From the NCBI RefSeq assembly GCF_049445995.1, contig NZ_JBMSDZ010000002.1, positions 124,001-188,000 on the forward strand: DNA of 64,000 nt. The letters are read 5' to 3'. Below are positions 26,240 through 34,040 of this stretch, one piece after another. The DNA comes from Dyella_A sp049445995 (lineage in GTDB: Bacteria; Pseudomonadota; Gammaproteobacteria; Xanthomonadales; Rhodanobacteraceae). The position numbers and the translations under genes are program-made. The notes beneath the pieces were generated by a model that worked only from the letters and a program-made list of their open reading frames with translations, had not been told where the DNA came from and made no database searches. How positions within the stretch are numbered: the stretch's first letter is position 1; the number at the start of each line of letters is the position of its first letter.

Positions 26240-27435
26240 CCGAGCGAACCCCCATGGCTGCCATTGTGTCCTTCTTCCATTCCCGTCTCGTCGCCGGCCT
26301 GCTGGCCAGCATGGCGGCGCTGCTGCTGTGCCTGGTCTGGCATCCGGTATGGCTGGCGCCGCTGCTGGTGATCGCGCTCACCGCGGTGTGGATCGTCGAG
26401 AGCCGCCGCGTGCCGCCCGCCGCGCCCGTCGAAGCGGCGGTGGCCATCCACGCCGGGCCGGTGCGCGAAGCGCTGGAAGACGTGCGCGGTGCGCTGGTCG
26501 ACGAGCTCGGTCACGCCACCCGCGAGCTGCACCAGGCGATGGACCTGCTGCGCGATGCGGTGCTGGAGCTGGGCGGCGGCTTCGACGGCCTCTCGCGCAA
26601 GACCGGCCAGCAGCAGTCGCTGCTGGCGCAGATCATCGGTGCGCAGAACGGCGAGGTGTCGGTGCAGGACTTCGCCAACCGCACCTCGGACCTGCTGGAG
26701 CACTTCGTCGGGATGATCGTGCAGATGTCGCGCGAGAGCCTGCGCATCGTCTACCGCATCGACGGCATGGCGAAGGAGATGGACGCGGTGTTCGGCCTGC
26801 TGAAGAACGTCAACACCATCGCCGAGGAAACCAACCTGCTCGCGCTGAATGCCTCGATCGAGGCGGCGCGCGCCGGCGAGGCCGGTCGCGGCTTCGCGGT
26901 GGTGGCCGGCGAGATCCGCAACCTGGCCAGCCATTCCAACCAGTTCAACGAGCAGATCGGCAGCCACGTCGAGCGCGCCCGCGGTGCGATGGAGCAGCTG
27001 CGCGGCCTGGTCGGCACGATGGCCTCGCAGGATCTCAACGTGGCGCTGTCGGCCAAGGGCGGCATCGACGCGATGATGGCCCACGTCACCGAGAGCGACG
27101 CGCGCACCACCTCGGTGGCCGACCAGGTGGTGGAGATCAACCGCGGCCTGGGCAACGACGTGGCCACCACCGTGCGCTCGCTGCAGTTCGAGGACATCCT
27201 CAGCCAGCTGATCAACCAGACCCGCACGCGGCTGGTGGAGCTGCAGGAAGTGACCGCCGAATGCACCCGCGACATCGAGCGGCTCGCCTGCGACCCGATG
27301 GATTCGGCGGTGCTCGCCGAGCGCGCCGGGCAGGTGCGCAGCCGGCTGGCGATCCAGCGCGAAAAGGCGCGCCTGCGCTCGCGCGGTCCGGCGCTGCAGA
27401 GCTCGATGGATGCCGGCGAGATCGAACTCTTCTGA
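26236..27435 (+). CDS. Membrane-anchored chemoreceptor without periplasmic domain, with CheZ-like DxxxQ motif
   Basis: 399-residue MCP-like protein (GTG 26236, coupled to cheB; ATG 26254 is an alternative). Two closely spaced membrane segments at about 12-55 leave almost no periplasmic part. The signalling tip (NTIAEETNLLALNASIEAARAGEAGRGFAVVA, about residues 193-224) is canonical. Further on, VRSLQFEDILSQLINQTRTRL at about 313-333 contains D320-x-x-x-Q324 in a QFEDI context that resembles the CheZ active-site stretch QDFQDLTGQ. The tail ends GEIELF. A cytoplasmic sensor with a possible CheY-phosphatase function is inferred. The next gene encodes a STAS protein. Confidence 0.85.
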   Translation: MTERTPMAAIVSFFHSRLVAGLLASMAALLLCLVWHPVWLAPLLVIALTAVWIVESRRVPPAAPVEAAVAIHAGPVREALEDVRGALVDELGHATRELHQAMDLLRDAVLELGGGFDGLSRKTGQQQSLLAQIIGAQNGEVSVQDFANRTSDLLEHFVGMIVQMSRESLRIVYRIDGMAKEMDAVFGLLKNVNTIAEETNLLALNASIEAARAGEAGRGFAVVAGEIRNLASHSNQFNEQIGSHVERARGAMEQLRGLVGTMASQDLNVALSAKGGIDAMMAHVTESDARTTSVADQVVEINRGLGNDVATTVRSLQFEDILSQLINQTRTRLVELQEVTAECTRDIERLACDPMDSAVLAERAGQVRSRLAIQREKARLRSRGPALQSSMDAGEIELF

Positions 27436-27446
27436 GGAACCGAGCC

Positions 27447-27752
27447 ATGAGCCTGACCGTCCACCACGACCGCGAACACGACTGCCTCACCCTGCAACTG
27501 GGCGAGCGCTTCGACTTCTCCGTGCACCGCGACTTCCACGACGCCTGCCTGGTCGCCGACGCGCGCGCGCGCAGCTACATCATCGACCTCGGCGAGGTCG
27601 CCCGCATGGACAGCTCCGCGCTGGGCATGCTGCTGCTGCTGCGCGAACACGCCGGCGTCGACCACGCCGACATCCGTATCGTCAACGCCGGCAGCGCCCT
27701 GCGCAGCACGCTCAAGGTCGCCGGCTTCGACAAGCTGTTCGTGCTGCACTGA
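27447..27752 (+). CDS. STAS-domain protein (anti-sigma factor antagonist-like)
   Basis: 101-residue single STAS domain: YIIDLGEVARMDSSALGMLLLLREHA contains the usual phosphorylatable Ser after DS, and NAGSALRSTLKVAGFDKLFVLH ends the fold. It starts at ATG 27447, 11 bp after the receptor gene. Stand-alone STAS proteins beside chemotaxis genes may connect the system to a serine-kinase/phosphatase switch. No anti-sigma kinase is in view. Confidence 0.88.
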   Translation: MSLTVHHDREHDCLTLQLGERFDFSVHRDFHDACLVADARARSYIIDLGEVARMDSSALGMLLLLREHAGVDHADIRIVNAGSALRSTLKVAGFDKLFVLH

Positions 27753-27831
27753 TGTCATGTGCTGTGCTGGAGGCGCCGCACCTTGGCTCCCCAGCGGGGA
27801 GAAGGATGCAGCATAAGAGCCACGCGCTTTT

Positions 27832-27866
27832 GCAGCCCGGCCGACCAAAGCCCGACAGGCTGCTAG
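27832..27866. repeat. Palindromic element, family GCAGCC..GGCTGC, copy A
   Basis: GCAGCCCGGCCGACCAAAGC followed by CCGACAGGCTGCTAG. Outer arms GCAGCC/GGCTGC pair; the core differs by one base from copies B-D. It lies between two convergent genes (STAS and MFS), so it could end transcription in both directions. Confidence 0.8.
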
Positions 27867-27869
27867 TGC

Positions 27870-29399
27870 TTAGTGCCCGCCGGCCGTCGCGCTGCTGCTC
27901 TTGGGCGTGAATGGCGGCCGGGTCAGCCAGGTCACCAGCGTCAGCGCGAGGAAGATCCAGCCGAGGGCGTGGAACAACTCGTCGAAGCCGATCTGGTAGC
28001 CCTGCTGGGTGATCATGCCGTTGATCGCCACCGCGCCGGCGCGCATGTCGCCATGCCCGATCTGCTCGATCGCCGCCTGCGCCGTGGGGTTGTAGGGATT
28101 GATCGCCTCGGCCAGGCGGGCATGGTGCAGCACCGCGCGGCGGTCCCACAGGAAGGTGGTGAGCGAGGCGGAGAAGCTGCCGCCCAGCGTGCGCAGGAAG
28201 GTGGCCAGTCCCGAGCCCGCCGCGATCTCGCTCGATTGCAGATCCGACAGCAGGATCACCGTCATGGGCATGAAGAACAGCGCCACGCCGAAGCCCATCA
28301 GCAATTGCATCAGCGCCACGTGGGCGAAGTCGATGTCCAGGTAGAAGCGTGAGCGCAGGAAGCAGGTGGTGCCCATCACCGCGAACGCCGCCGTGGCCAG
28401 CAGGCGCAGGTCGAAGCGCATCGCATAGCGGCCGACCAGGAAGGTGAGCAGCATCGGTGCGATACCCAGCGGCGAGGCCGCGAAGCCGGCCCAGGTGGCG
28501 GTATAGCCCAGGTTGCGCTGCAGCCATTGTGGCAGCAGCAGGTTGATCGAAAAGTACGCCGAGTACGAAAGCACCAGTGCCAGTGTGCCGAAACGGAAGT
28601 TGTGGTGGCGGAACAGCCGCAGGTCGACGATCGGCTCCCTGTCGGTCAGCTCCCAGATCAGGAACACCGCCAGCGCAATGGCTGAAACGAGGCTGGCGAC
28701 CACGATGAAGGTGGAGTTGAACCAGTCCTCGTCGTTGCCCTTGTCCAGCACGATCTGCAGCGCACCCACGCCGATCACCAGGCTGATCAGGCCCACGTAG
28801 TCCATCTTCGGGCGCACCGTCGCCTCGGCTCGCCCGCGCATCTGGTTGGCCACCACGAAGCTGGCGAAGATGCCGATCGGCACGTTGATGAAGAAGATCC
28901 ACGGCCACGAGTAGTTGTCGGTGATCAGGCCGCCGAGGATCGGGCCGGCGATCGGTGCCACCACCGCCACCATCGACAACAGCGCCAGCGCCATGCCGCG
29001 CTTGGCCGGCGGGTAGATCGAGATCATCAGGCTCTGCGTGATCGGGTACATGGGACCTGCCACCGCGCCCTGGATCGCGCGGAACAGGATCAGCAACCCC
29101 ATGCTGGGTGCGATCCCGCACAGGAACGAGGCCAGCACGAACAGCAGCGAGCAGGAGACGAACAGCCTGACCTCGCCGAAGCGGCGGGTGAGAAAGCCGG
29201 TGAGCGGCAGCGCGATCGCCTGGCTCACCGCGAAGGAGGTGATCACCCAGGTGCTCTGGTCGTTGCTCACGCCGAGGTTGCCGGCGATGGTCGGCAGCGA
29301 CACGTTGGCGATGGTGGTGTCCAGCACCTGCATGAAGGTCGCCAGCGACAGGCCGATCGTGGCGAGCGCCAGGTTGGGTGGACGGAACGCGCTGCTCAT
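27870..29399 (-). CDS. DHA2-family (EmrB-like) MFS multidrug exporter
   Basis: 509-residue exporter with 14 predicted membrane segments. Motif FMQVLDTTIANVSLPTIAGNLG (motif D1), GFLTRRFGEVRLF (motif A), LILFRAIQGAVAGPM (motif B) and VVAPIAGPILGG (motif C, antiporter). It extrudes hydrophobic drugs with proton exchange. ATG 29399 (MSSAFRPP) is chosen; the in-frame ATG at 29537 adds a 46-residue stretch unlike the family. No EmrA/HlyD partner or TolC gene adjoins it, unusual for EmrB. Confidence 0.92.
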   Translation of the reverse strand: MSSAFRPPNLALATIGLSLATFMQVLDTTIANVSLPTIAGNLGVSNDQSTWVITSFAVSQAIALPLTGFLTRRFGEVRLFVSCSLLFVLASFLCGIAPSMGLLILFRAIQGAVAGPMYPITQSLMISIYPPAKRGMALALLSMVAVVAPIAGPILGGLITDNYSWPWIFFINVPIGIFASFVVANQMRGRAEATVRPKMDYVGLISLVIGVGALQIVLDKGNDEDWFNSTFIVVASLVSAIALAVFLIWELTDREPIVDLRLFRHHNFRFGTLALVLSYSAYFSINLLLPQWLQRNLGYTATWAGFAASPLGIAPMLLTFLVGRYAMRFDLRLLATAAFAVMGTTCFLRSRFYLDIDFAHVALMQLLMGFGVALFFMPMTVILLSDLQSSEIAAGSGLATFLRTLGGSFSASLTTFLWDRRAVLHHARLAEAINPYNPTAQAAIEQIGHGDMRAGAVAINGMITQQGYQIGFDELFHALGWIFLALTLVTWLTRPPFTPKSSSATAGGH

Positions 29400-29517
29400 G
29401 CGTTGGAAGAAAAACCAGGGGTGAGGGAGCGCGATTCGGGGGCGACCGCGGGACGGCCGGCGAGGGGCACAAGACCAGCCGGCGCGGGGCGCAAGACTAG
29501 AGGCCAAAGCATTACCA

Positions 29518-29535
29518 GTCAAGGCAATAATTGAC
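29518..29535. promoter_or_regulatory. Possible operator GTCAA-N8-TTGAC
   Basis: A five-base inverted repeat, GTCAA and TTGAC with eight bases between, in the spacer of the divergent MFS and patatin genes. On the minus strand TTGAC(T) could also be a -35 box. A MarR/TetR-type operator is a guess; no regulator gene is adjacent. Confidence 0.25.
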
Positions 29536-29644
29536 ATGACAGCTTTTTGGCGAGAGCATCCCCGTAACCACAGGCGCTGGAGCGATGGCCGCGCGTTCGC
29601 GCCGAGACGAGGCAGCCGCCGTCTTTCTGATGCAGGAGTGATCC

Positions 29645-30718
29645 ATGCCCTTCACGATTCTCGCCCTGTCGGGCGGCGGCTATCTGGGGTTGCACGAAGC
29701 CGTGCTGCTGCGCGAACTGGAGCGGGCACTGCACCGGCCCATTGCGGAGGCGTTCGACCTGATCTGCGGCTCCTCGATCGGCGCCGTGACTGCGATGGCG
29801 CTGGCGGTCGGCACCCCTGCGCGCGACATCGAGGCCGGCTTCCTGCAGCACGGGGCGCGCATCTTCCCGGGCCACGTGTGGCGCGCGTCCCGACCGCTGG
29901 CCTACCTGTCCAGCATCCGCTACATGTTCCGCTCGCGTTACCGCGGCGAGGCGGTGGGCGAGACCGTTGATGCCATTGTCGGCGCCCAGCGCACCTTGGG
30001 CGAGGCGCGCACCCGGCTGGTGATCCCGGTGATCAACGCGTCGACCGGCCGGCTGGAGGTGATCAAGACCCCGCACAGCGAGCGCAACTGGTACTACGCC
30101 GAATTGCGCCTGGCCGAGGTCGCGATGGCGGCCACCGCGGCACCCACCTACTTCCCGATCGCCAGCCTGCGCGACCAGCTCTACGTGGATGCGGGCATCT
30201 TCGCCAACTCACCGGGGATGTTCGGGCTGCACGAGGCCAGCCACTACTGCAAGGTGCCGACGCAGGCGATCCACGTGCTGAGCCTGGGTACCCACGTCAC
30301 CCGGCCACGGCTGACGCCGCGCGAGCGGCGCGATCTCGGCGCGCTGGGCTGGCTCAAGGGCGGGCGCCTCTACACCACGATGTCAGCCGCGCAGCGCGAG
30401 CTGACCGACAACATCCTGCGCCACATCCTGGAGGAGCGCTACCAGCGCATCGACGGCGTCCCCGACCTTCGCGGCGACGTGCCGCTGCAGTTCGACAACG
30501 TCTCGCTGGCGGCATCGCGGCGGCTCATCGAGCTGGGGGAGCGTGCGTGGAGCGAGGCCTATGCGCAGCCCTCGATCCGGCGTTTCATCGAGCTGCTGCG
30601 CGGGCACGCGGTCGACGCACGCTGGCGCGCGGCGGTGCCGGATCCTGCCGGACCTGACCACGTCGGCGCGTCTATCGCGGCCACGGCGAAGGAACAGGAG
30701 CCCTCGGGCCTGACTTGA
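29645..30718 (+). CDS. Patatin-like phospholipase
   Basis: 357-residue protein with the full patatin set: oxyanion hole GGGYLG at residues 10-15, nucleophile elbow GSSIG with S44, and catalytic Asp at D182 in YVDAGIFANSP. It has no signal peptide and should act in the cytoplasm on phospholipids. The architecture resembles CapV-type lipases of defence systems, but no nucleotide cyclase lies next to it. Upstream is a divergent MFS gene, downstream a convergent small gene. Function is likely lipid hydrolysis; its trigger is unknown. Confidence 0.88.
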   Translation: MPFTILALSGGGYLGLHEAVLLRELERALHRPIAEAFDLICGSSIGAVTAMALAVGTPARDIEAGFLQHGARIFPGHVWRASRPLAYLSSIRYMFRSRYRGEAVGETVDAIVGAQRTLGEARTRLVIPVINASTGRLEVIKTPHSERNWYYAELRLAEVAMAATAAPTYFPIASLRDQLYVDAGIFANSPGMFGLHEASHYCKVPTQAIHVLSLGTHVTRPRLTPRERRDLGALGWLKGGRLYTTMSAAQRELTDNILRHILEERYQRIDGVPDLRGDVPLQFDNVSLAASRRLIELGERAWSEAYAQPSIRRFIELLRGHAVDARWRAAVPDPAGPDHVGASIAATAKEQEPSGLT

Positions 30719-30734
30719 CCGCGCGCCTCGCTGC

Positions 30735-31082
30735 TTACCAGGTACGCACCGAGGCGATGCTTGCGGTGTAGGTGGCCATGTCTGGCGAGTAGCGGAACAG
30801 GCGGCCGAGGTTGAAGTTGACCACCTGACCCGGTGCGATGTTGGTGGTGCCGGCCGGCCAGCCCTTCTTCTGCTGGATCACGCGGCCGTTGGCGTCCTTG
30901 GCGATGATGATGATCTGCGCGGCGGCCGGTTCGGCGCACTTGTTCATCACCTGGCCCTTCATGGTCATGCGCGCGCCCTCGGTCACCTTGAAATCCTGGA
31001 TGGCGAAATCGGTGGGCGCGCAGGCGGCATGGGCGGCCAGCGGGGCCAGCATCAGCATGGCGGAGGCGAGCAGGGTCTTCAT
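30735..31082 (-). CDS. Small secreted protein of unknown function
   Basis: 115 residues with a clear Sec signal (MKTLLASAMLMLAPLAAHA, cut before AC). The mature part is beta-rich, with two cysteines (CAPTD and NKC) that may form a disulfide, and a pattern (FKVTEGARMTMKGQVMNKC, APGQVVNFNLG) similar in style to FxLYD/immunoglobulin-like periplasmic domains. I do not recognise a named family. It is convergent with the patatin gene. Confidence 0.7.
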   Translation of the reverse strand: MKTLLASAMLMLAPLAAHAACAPTDFAIQDFKVTEGARMTMKGQVMNKCAEPAAAQIIIIAKDANGRVIQQKKGWPAGTTNIAPGQVVNFNLGRLFRYSPDMATYTASIASVRTW

Positions 31083-31196
31083 GGGCGGGATTTCCTCGGG
31101 TGGACTGAAAGCATCGCCCTAGGAATCGACCCATGCCGGCATTTCTTTAGGGCGCCCTCGCGGTTTGCCCGTGATGCGCATCACATTTTCCGACGG

Positions 31197-31772
31197 TCAA
31201 CGCACGTGGCCGTCCGCGATGTGCTCCAGGAACCACAATCCGGCAAACAGCTTGGGATCGATCGAATAACCCTCCGCCGCCCGCGCGAATAGCCAGCCTC
31301 CCGCCTCGGCGCGCGGCACCTCGTGCACCCGGATGTTCTCGCTCTCGTCGCCGCCGCCGGCACCCACTTTCACCAGATCCAGGGCGCGGGCGAAAACGAT
31401 CATCTCGGTGCTCATGCCGGAGGACGACGGGCCCTGGTGGATGAACTCGATGCGCCCGCAGCGATAACCGGTTTCTTCCTCCAGCTCGCGCTCGGCGGCG
31501 ATCAGCGCACTCTCGTCGGCCTGCCCGGCGAGGTCGCCGACCAGCCCTGCCGGCATCTCGATGGTGTGCTGCAGGATCGACACCCGGTACTGCTCCACGA
31601 ACAGCACCCGATCCTCGGGCGTCACCGCCACGATGATCACCGCGCCGCCGCAGTGGTTGCGCTCGGCGTATTCCCAGCGGCCGCGCTGGCGCAGGCTGAG
31701 CCAGCGGCCCTGATAGAGGGTTTCCACGGGAGCGTGGGCGTCGGGCGGCGTCGGCAGGGTGTCGGGATTCAT
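31197..31772 (-). CDS. NUDIX hydrolase, ADP-ribose pyrophosphatase type
   Basis: 191-residue NUDIX protein. The core E-x7-RELEEETGY matches the Nudix box except that the leading Gly spacing is off. The sequence VLFVEQYRVSILQHTIEMPAGLVGD upstream is typical of ADP-sugar pyrophosphatases (NudF-like) in which the E and AG residues contact the substrate. ATG 31772 is chosen over 31811. It likely cleaves ADP-ribose or another nucleoside diphosphate sugar. Confidence 0.85.
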   Translation of the reverse strand: MNPDTLPTPPDAHAPVETLYQGRWLSLRQRGRWEYAERNHCGGAVIIVAVTPEDRVLFVEQYRVSILQHTIEMPAGLVGDLAGQADESALIAAERELEEETGYRCGRIEFIHQGPSSSGMSTEMIVFARALDLVKVGAGGGDESENIRVHEVPRAEAGGWLFARAAEGYSIDPKLFAGLWFLEHIADGHVR

Positions 31773-31823
31773 CCGGGCATGGTGCCCCGCGCCCGCGCTG
31801 CGCTCAACCACCGCTGCGCTGTT

Positions 31824-31912
31824 GCGGGAGGGGCTTCAGCTGCAGGGATGTCGCTGTGGGCTTCAGCTCCGACACCGGCCGGCGGAAGCGTCGGGCTGAA
31901 GCCCCTCCCACA
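31824..31912. repeat. REP-like inverted repeat pair (GGGAGGGGCTTCAGC family)
   Basis: GCGGGAGGGGCTTCAGC and, inverted 60 bases later, GGGCTGAAGCCCCTCCCAC, with another half-unit GTGGGCTTCAGC between. The outer copies can form a long hairpin. Same family as 20845-20914. Confidence 0.8.
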
Positions 31913-31960
31913 CGTGCCTTTGGACCACATGGCATGCCGGTGCGGCGTTCCGGGAAAGCC

Positions 31961-32866
31961 TCAGGCGTCGGCCAGGGCGCGCAGGCGGGCGCGGGTGAGC
32001 GGGCCGAAGCGCAGCTGTTCGCACAGGGTGTCCATGGCGTCGGTGCGGGCCGGCTGGCGGCGCAGAGCGTCGATGCCGTCGGCGATCGGGGCGTCCAGCG
32101 CGATGCGCGTGATGCGCCGGTACAGCAGCGCCTGCTCGCGATATTCGCGCAGGCGGGCGGCGCAGGCGGCGGCGCCGCGCAGGCGCAGGAACGGCACCTC
32201 GTCCACGCGTTCGAGCAGGGTTTCCAGGCTGCCGAAATGGGCCAGCAGCGCGGCGGCGGTCTTGGCGCCGATGCCGGGCACCCCGGGGATGTTGTCCACC
32301 GCGTCGCCGCACAGGGCGAGGTAGTCGGCGACCTGGTGCGGGTGCACGCCGAGTTTTTCGTGCACGCCCGCCGGACCCCAGCGCAGGTTGCGCGCGAAGT
32401 CCCACTGCTCGTCGTGCTCGCCCAGCAGCTGGCCGAAGTCCTTGTCGGCCGAGACGATCACGCTGGGCACGCCGTGGCCGCGCAGGCTCCACAACGTGGA
32501 GCCGATCAGGTCGTCGGCCTCGTAGCTGTGGTCGATCATCACGCTCACGCCCAGCGCCTCGGTGATCGCGCGGCACAGCACGAACTGGCGCTCCAGATCC
32601 GGCGGCGGCAGTTCGCGGTTGGCCTTGTAGGGTGGGTAGATGGCGTTGCGGAACGAACTGGTGAGCGAGGCGTCGAAGGCCACCGCCACGCGGCTCGGGC
32701 GCGCCTTCTCCAGCAGCTCGCACAGGAACCGGGTGTAGCCGTGCACGGCATTGACCGGATGGCCGTCGGCGTCGTGGAACTCGTCCGGCATCGAGTGCCA
32801 GGCGCGGAACACATACAGGCTGCCGTCGATGAGGTGGGCCGACGGATGGCCGACGGCGGCGTTCAA
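31961..32866 (-). CDS. 5'-3' exonuclease / flap endonuclease-like (XNI family)
   Basis: 301-residue protein matching the nuclease part of DNA polymerase I. Metal ligands and motifs: HLIDGSLYVFRAW, VAVAFDAS, FRNAIYPPYKANR, DHSYEADDLIGS, IVSADKDFGQLL, and the helix-hairpin-helix CGDAVDNIPGVPGIGAKTAAALL. It probably removes flaps in repair or replication. I start at TTG 32866, which overlaps the upstream nitroreductase stop (TTGA); the frame is open further back but inside that gene. Confidence 0.88.
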   Translation of the reverse strand: MNAAVGHPSAHLIDGSLYVFRAWHSMPDEFHDADGHPVNAVHGYTRFLCELLEKARPSRVAVAFDASLTSSFRNAIYPPYKANRELPPPDLERQFVLCRAITEALGVSVMIDHSYEADDLIGSTLWSLRGHGVPSVIVSADKDFGQLLGEHDEQWDFARNLRWGPAGVHEKLGVHPHQVADYLALCGDAVDNIPGVPGIGAKTAAALLAHFGSLETLLERVDEVPFLRLRGAAACAARLREYREQALLYRRITRIALDAPIADGIDALRRQPARTDAMDTLCEQLRFGPLTRARLRALADA

Positions 32867-33450
32867 CGCGGGTCGCTCCAGTCGCGAAGCAGGTCGCCGA
32901 GCGCGGGCCGCTCGCGATCGGGCACGGCCATCTGCACGCTGCCCAGATGCACGAAGCCGATCACCTGCTCGTGCTGGGCCAGCCCCAGCAGCGAGGCCAC
33001 CTCGGTGTCGTAGGCGGCCCAGCCGGTGAGCCACTGCGCGCCGAAGCCCAGCGCCTCGGCCCCCAGCAGCAGGTTGTAGGCCACGCAGCCGGCGCTGAGC
33101 TGCTGCTCCATCGGCGGCACCGCGCTGGTGGGGTCGATGCGGCTGACCACCACGATCACCAGCGGCGCGAAGGTGTAGCGCAACCGCTCCTTGTCGCGCC
33201 TGGCCTCGGACATTTCGGGGTGGCGGGCGATCGCGCGCGCGGCCAGGCGTTCGCCGAAGCGCCGCTTGTGCTCGCCGCGCAGGGCGATCAACCGGAACGG
33301 CACCAGCTTGCCGTGGTCGGGCACGCGGATCGCCGCCTCCAGCAGGGCGGTGAGGGTGGCCGCGTCGGGCGCCGGCTCGCCGAGCTGGCGCGAAGGGACG
33401 GAGCGGCGGCGGTGGAACAGGGCGAGGGCATCGGTGGGCGAAGCGGGCAT
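32863..33450 (-). CDS. Nitroreductase family protein (YdjA-like)
   Basis: 195-residue flavin reductase: RRRSVPSRQLGEPAP (FMN phosphate binding), VPDHGKLVPFRLIAL, and EALGFGAQWLTGW. Short members of this type (YdjA) reduce nitro or quinone compounds with NAD(P)H as homodimers. It sits in a minus-strand run with cytidine deaminase upstream (13 bp gap) and the exonuclease overlapping downstream. Confidence 0.88.
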   Translation of the reverse strand: MPASPTDALALFHRRRSVPSRQLGEPAPDAATLTALLEAAIRVPDHGKLVPFRLIALRGEHKRRFGERLAARAIARHPEMSEARRDKERLRYTFAPLVIVVVSRIDPTSAVPPMEQQLSAGCVAYNLLLGAEALGFGAQWLTGWAAYDTEVASLLGLAQHEQVIGFVHLGSVQMAVPDRERPALGDLLRDWSDPR

Positions 33451-33463
33451 CGAGGTACTCGGC

Positions 33464-33877
33464 TCAAGGAAGGGGCAGCGTGAACGAGCCGGGCAGCAGC
33501 TCGGCGACGGTGGTTTCCTGCACGTGCCGGCCGAGGTTGCCCAGCAGCACCGGCATCGCCTGGTCGCACAGCTCGGCCATCACCTGGCGGCAGGCGCCGC
33601 AGGGGCTGACCGGTCCGGGCGTGTCGGCCACCACCGCCAGCGCGGCGAAGTCGCCGGGTCGGCAGCCGGCCGCCACGGCGGCGAACAGTGCGGTGCGCTC
33701 GGCGCAGTTGCACAGGCCGTAGGCGGCGTTCTCCACGTTGCAGCCGTCGAAGCGGCGGCCGTCGAGGGTGAGCGCCACCGCACCGACCTGGAAGCGGGAA
33801 TACGGGGCATAGGCGCGCTGGCGTGCGGCGCGGGCGAGGTTCAACAGTTCGTCGACGGGCAGGATCGTGGCAGCCAT
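33464..33877 (-). CDS. cdd: Cytidine deaminase
   Basis: 137-residue homotetrameric-type cytidine deaminase. The active-site motifs are CNVENAAYG (ribose binding), CAERTA (zinc Cys and catalytic Glu) and PCGACRQ (two zinc Cys). It converts cytidine or deoxycytidine to uridine forms in pyrimidine salvage. ATG 33877 is used. First gene of a three-gene minus-strand run. Confidence 0.95.
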   Translation of the reverse strand: MAATILPVDELLNLARAARQRAYAPYSRFQVGAVALTLDGRRFDGCNVENAAYGLCNCAERTALFAAVAAGCRPGDFAALAVVADTPGPVSPCGACRQVMAELCDQAMPVLLGNLGRHVQETTVAELLPGSFTLPLP

Positions 33878-34040
33878 CAGGAGGTCTCCGCGTGACCCCG
33901 CGGGACGCTTCCGGGCGACCGTTGGCGGGCCAGTCTACTGCGCACGGACGGCTGGTTCATCCGGCGTCGGTCCGGCGGGAGTCGCCAAGCGTCGGTGGCC
34001 GCACTACGATGCCCGGACCTTATCCGATGGGGCATGCACG

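Noticed and set aside
29399..29537. N-terminal extension of the MFS exporter
   Set aside because: 46 extra residues are Arg/Pro-rich and unlike DHA2 proteins; the ATG at 29399 fits the family.
29645..30718. CBASS defence operon
   Set aside because: No nucleotide cyclase or accessory genes near the patatin; neighbours are MFS and a secreted protein.
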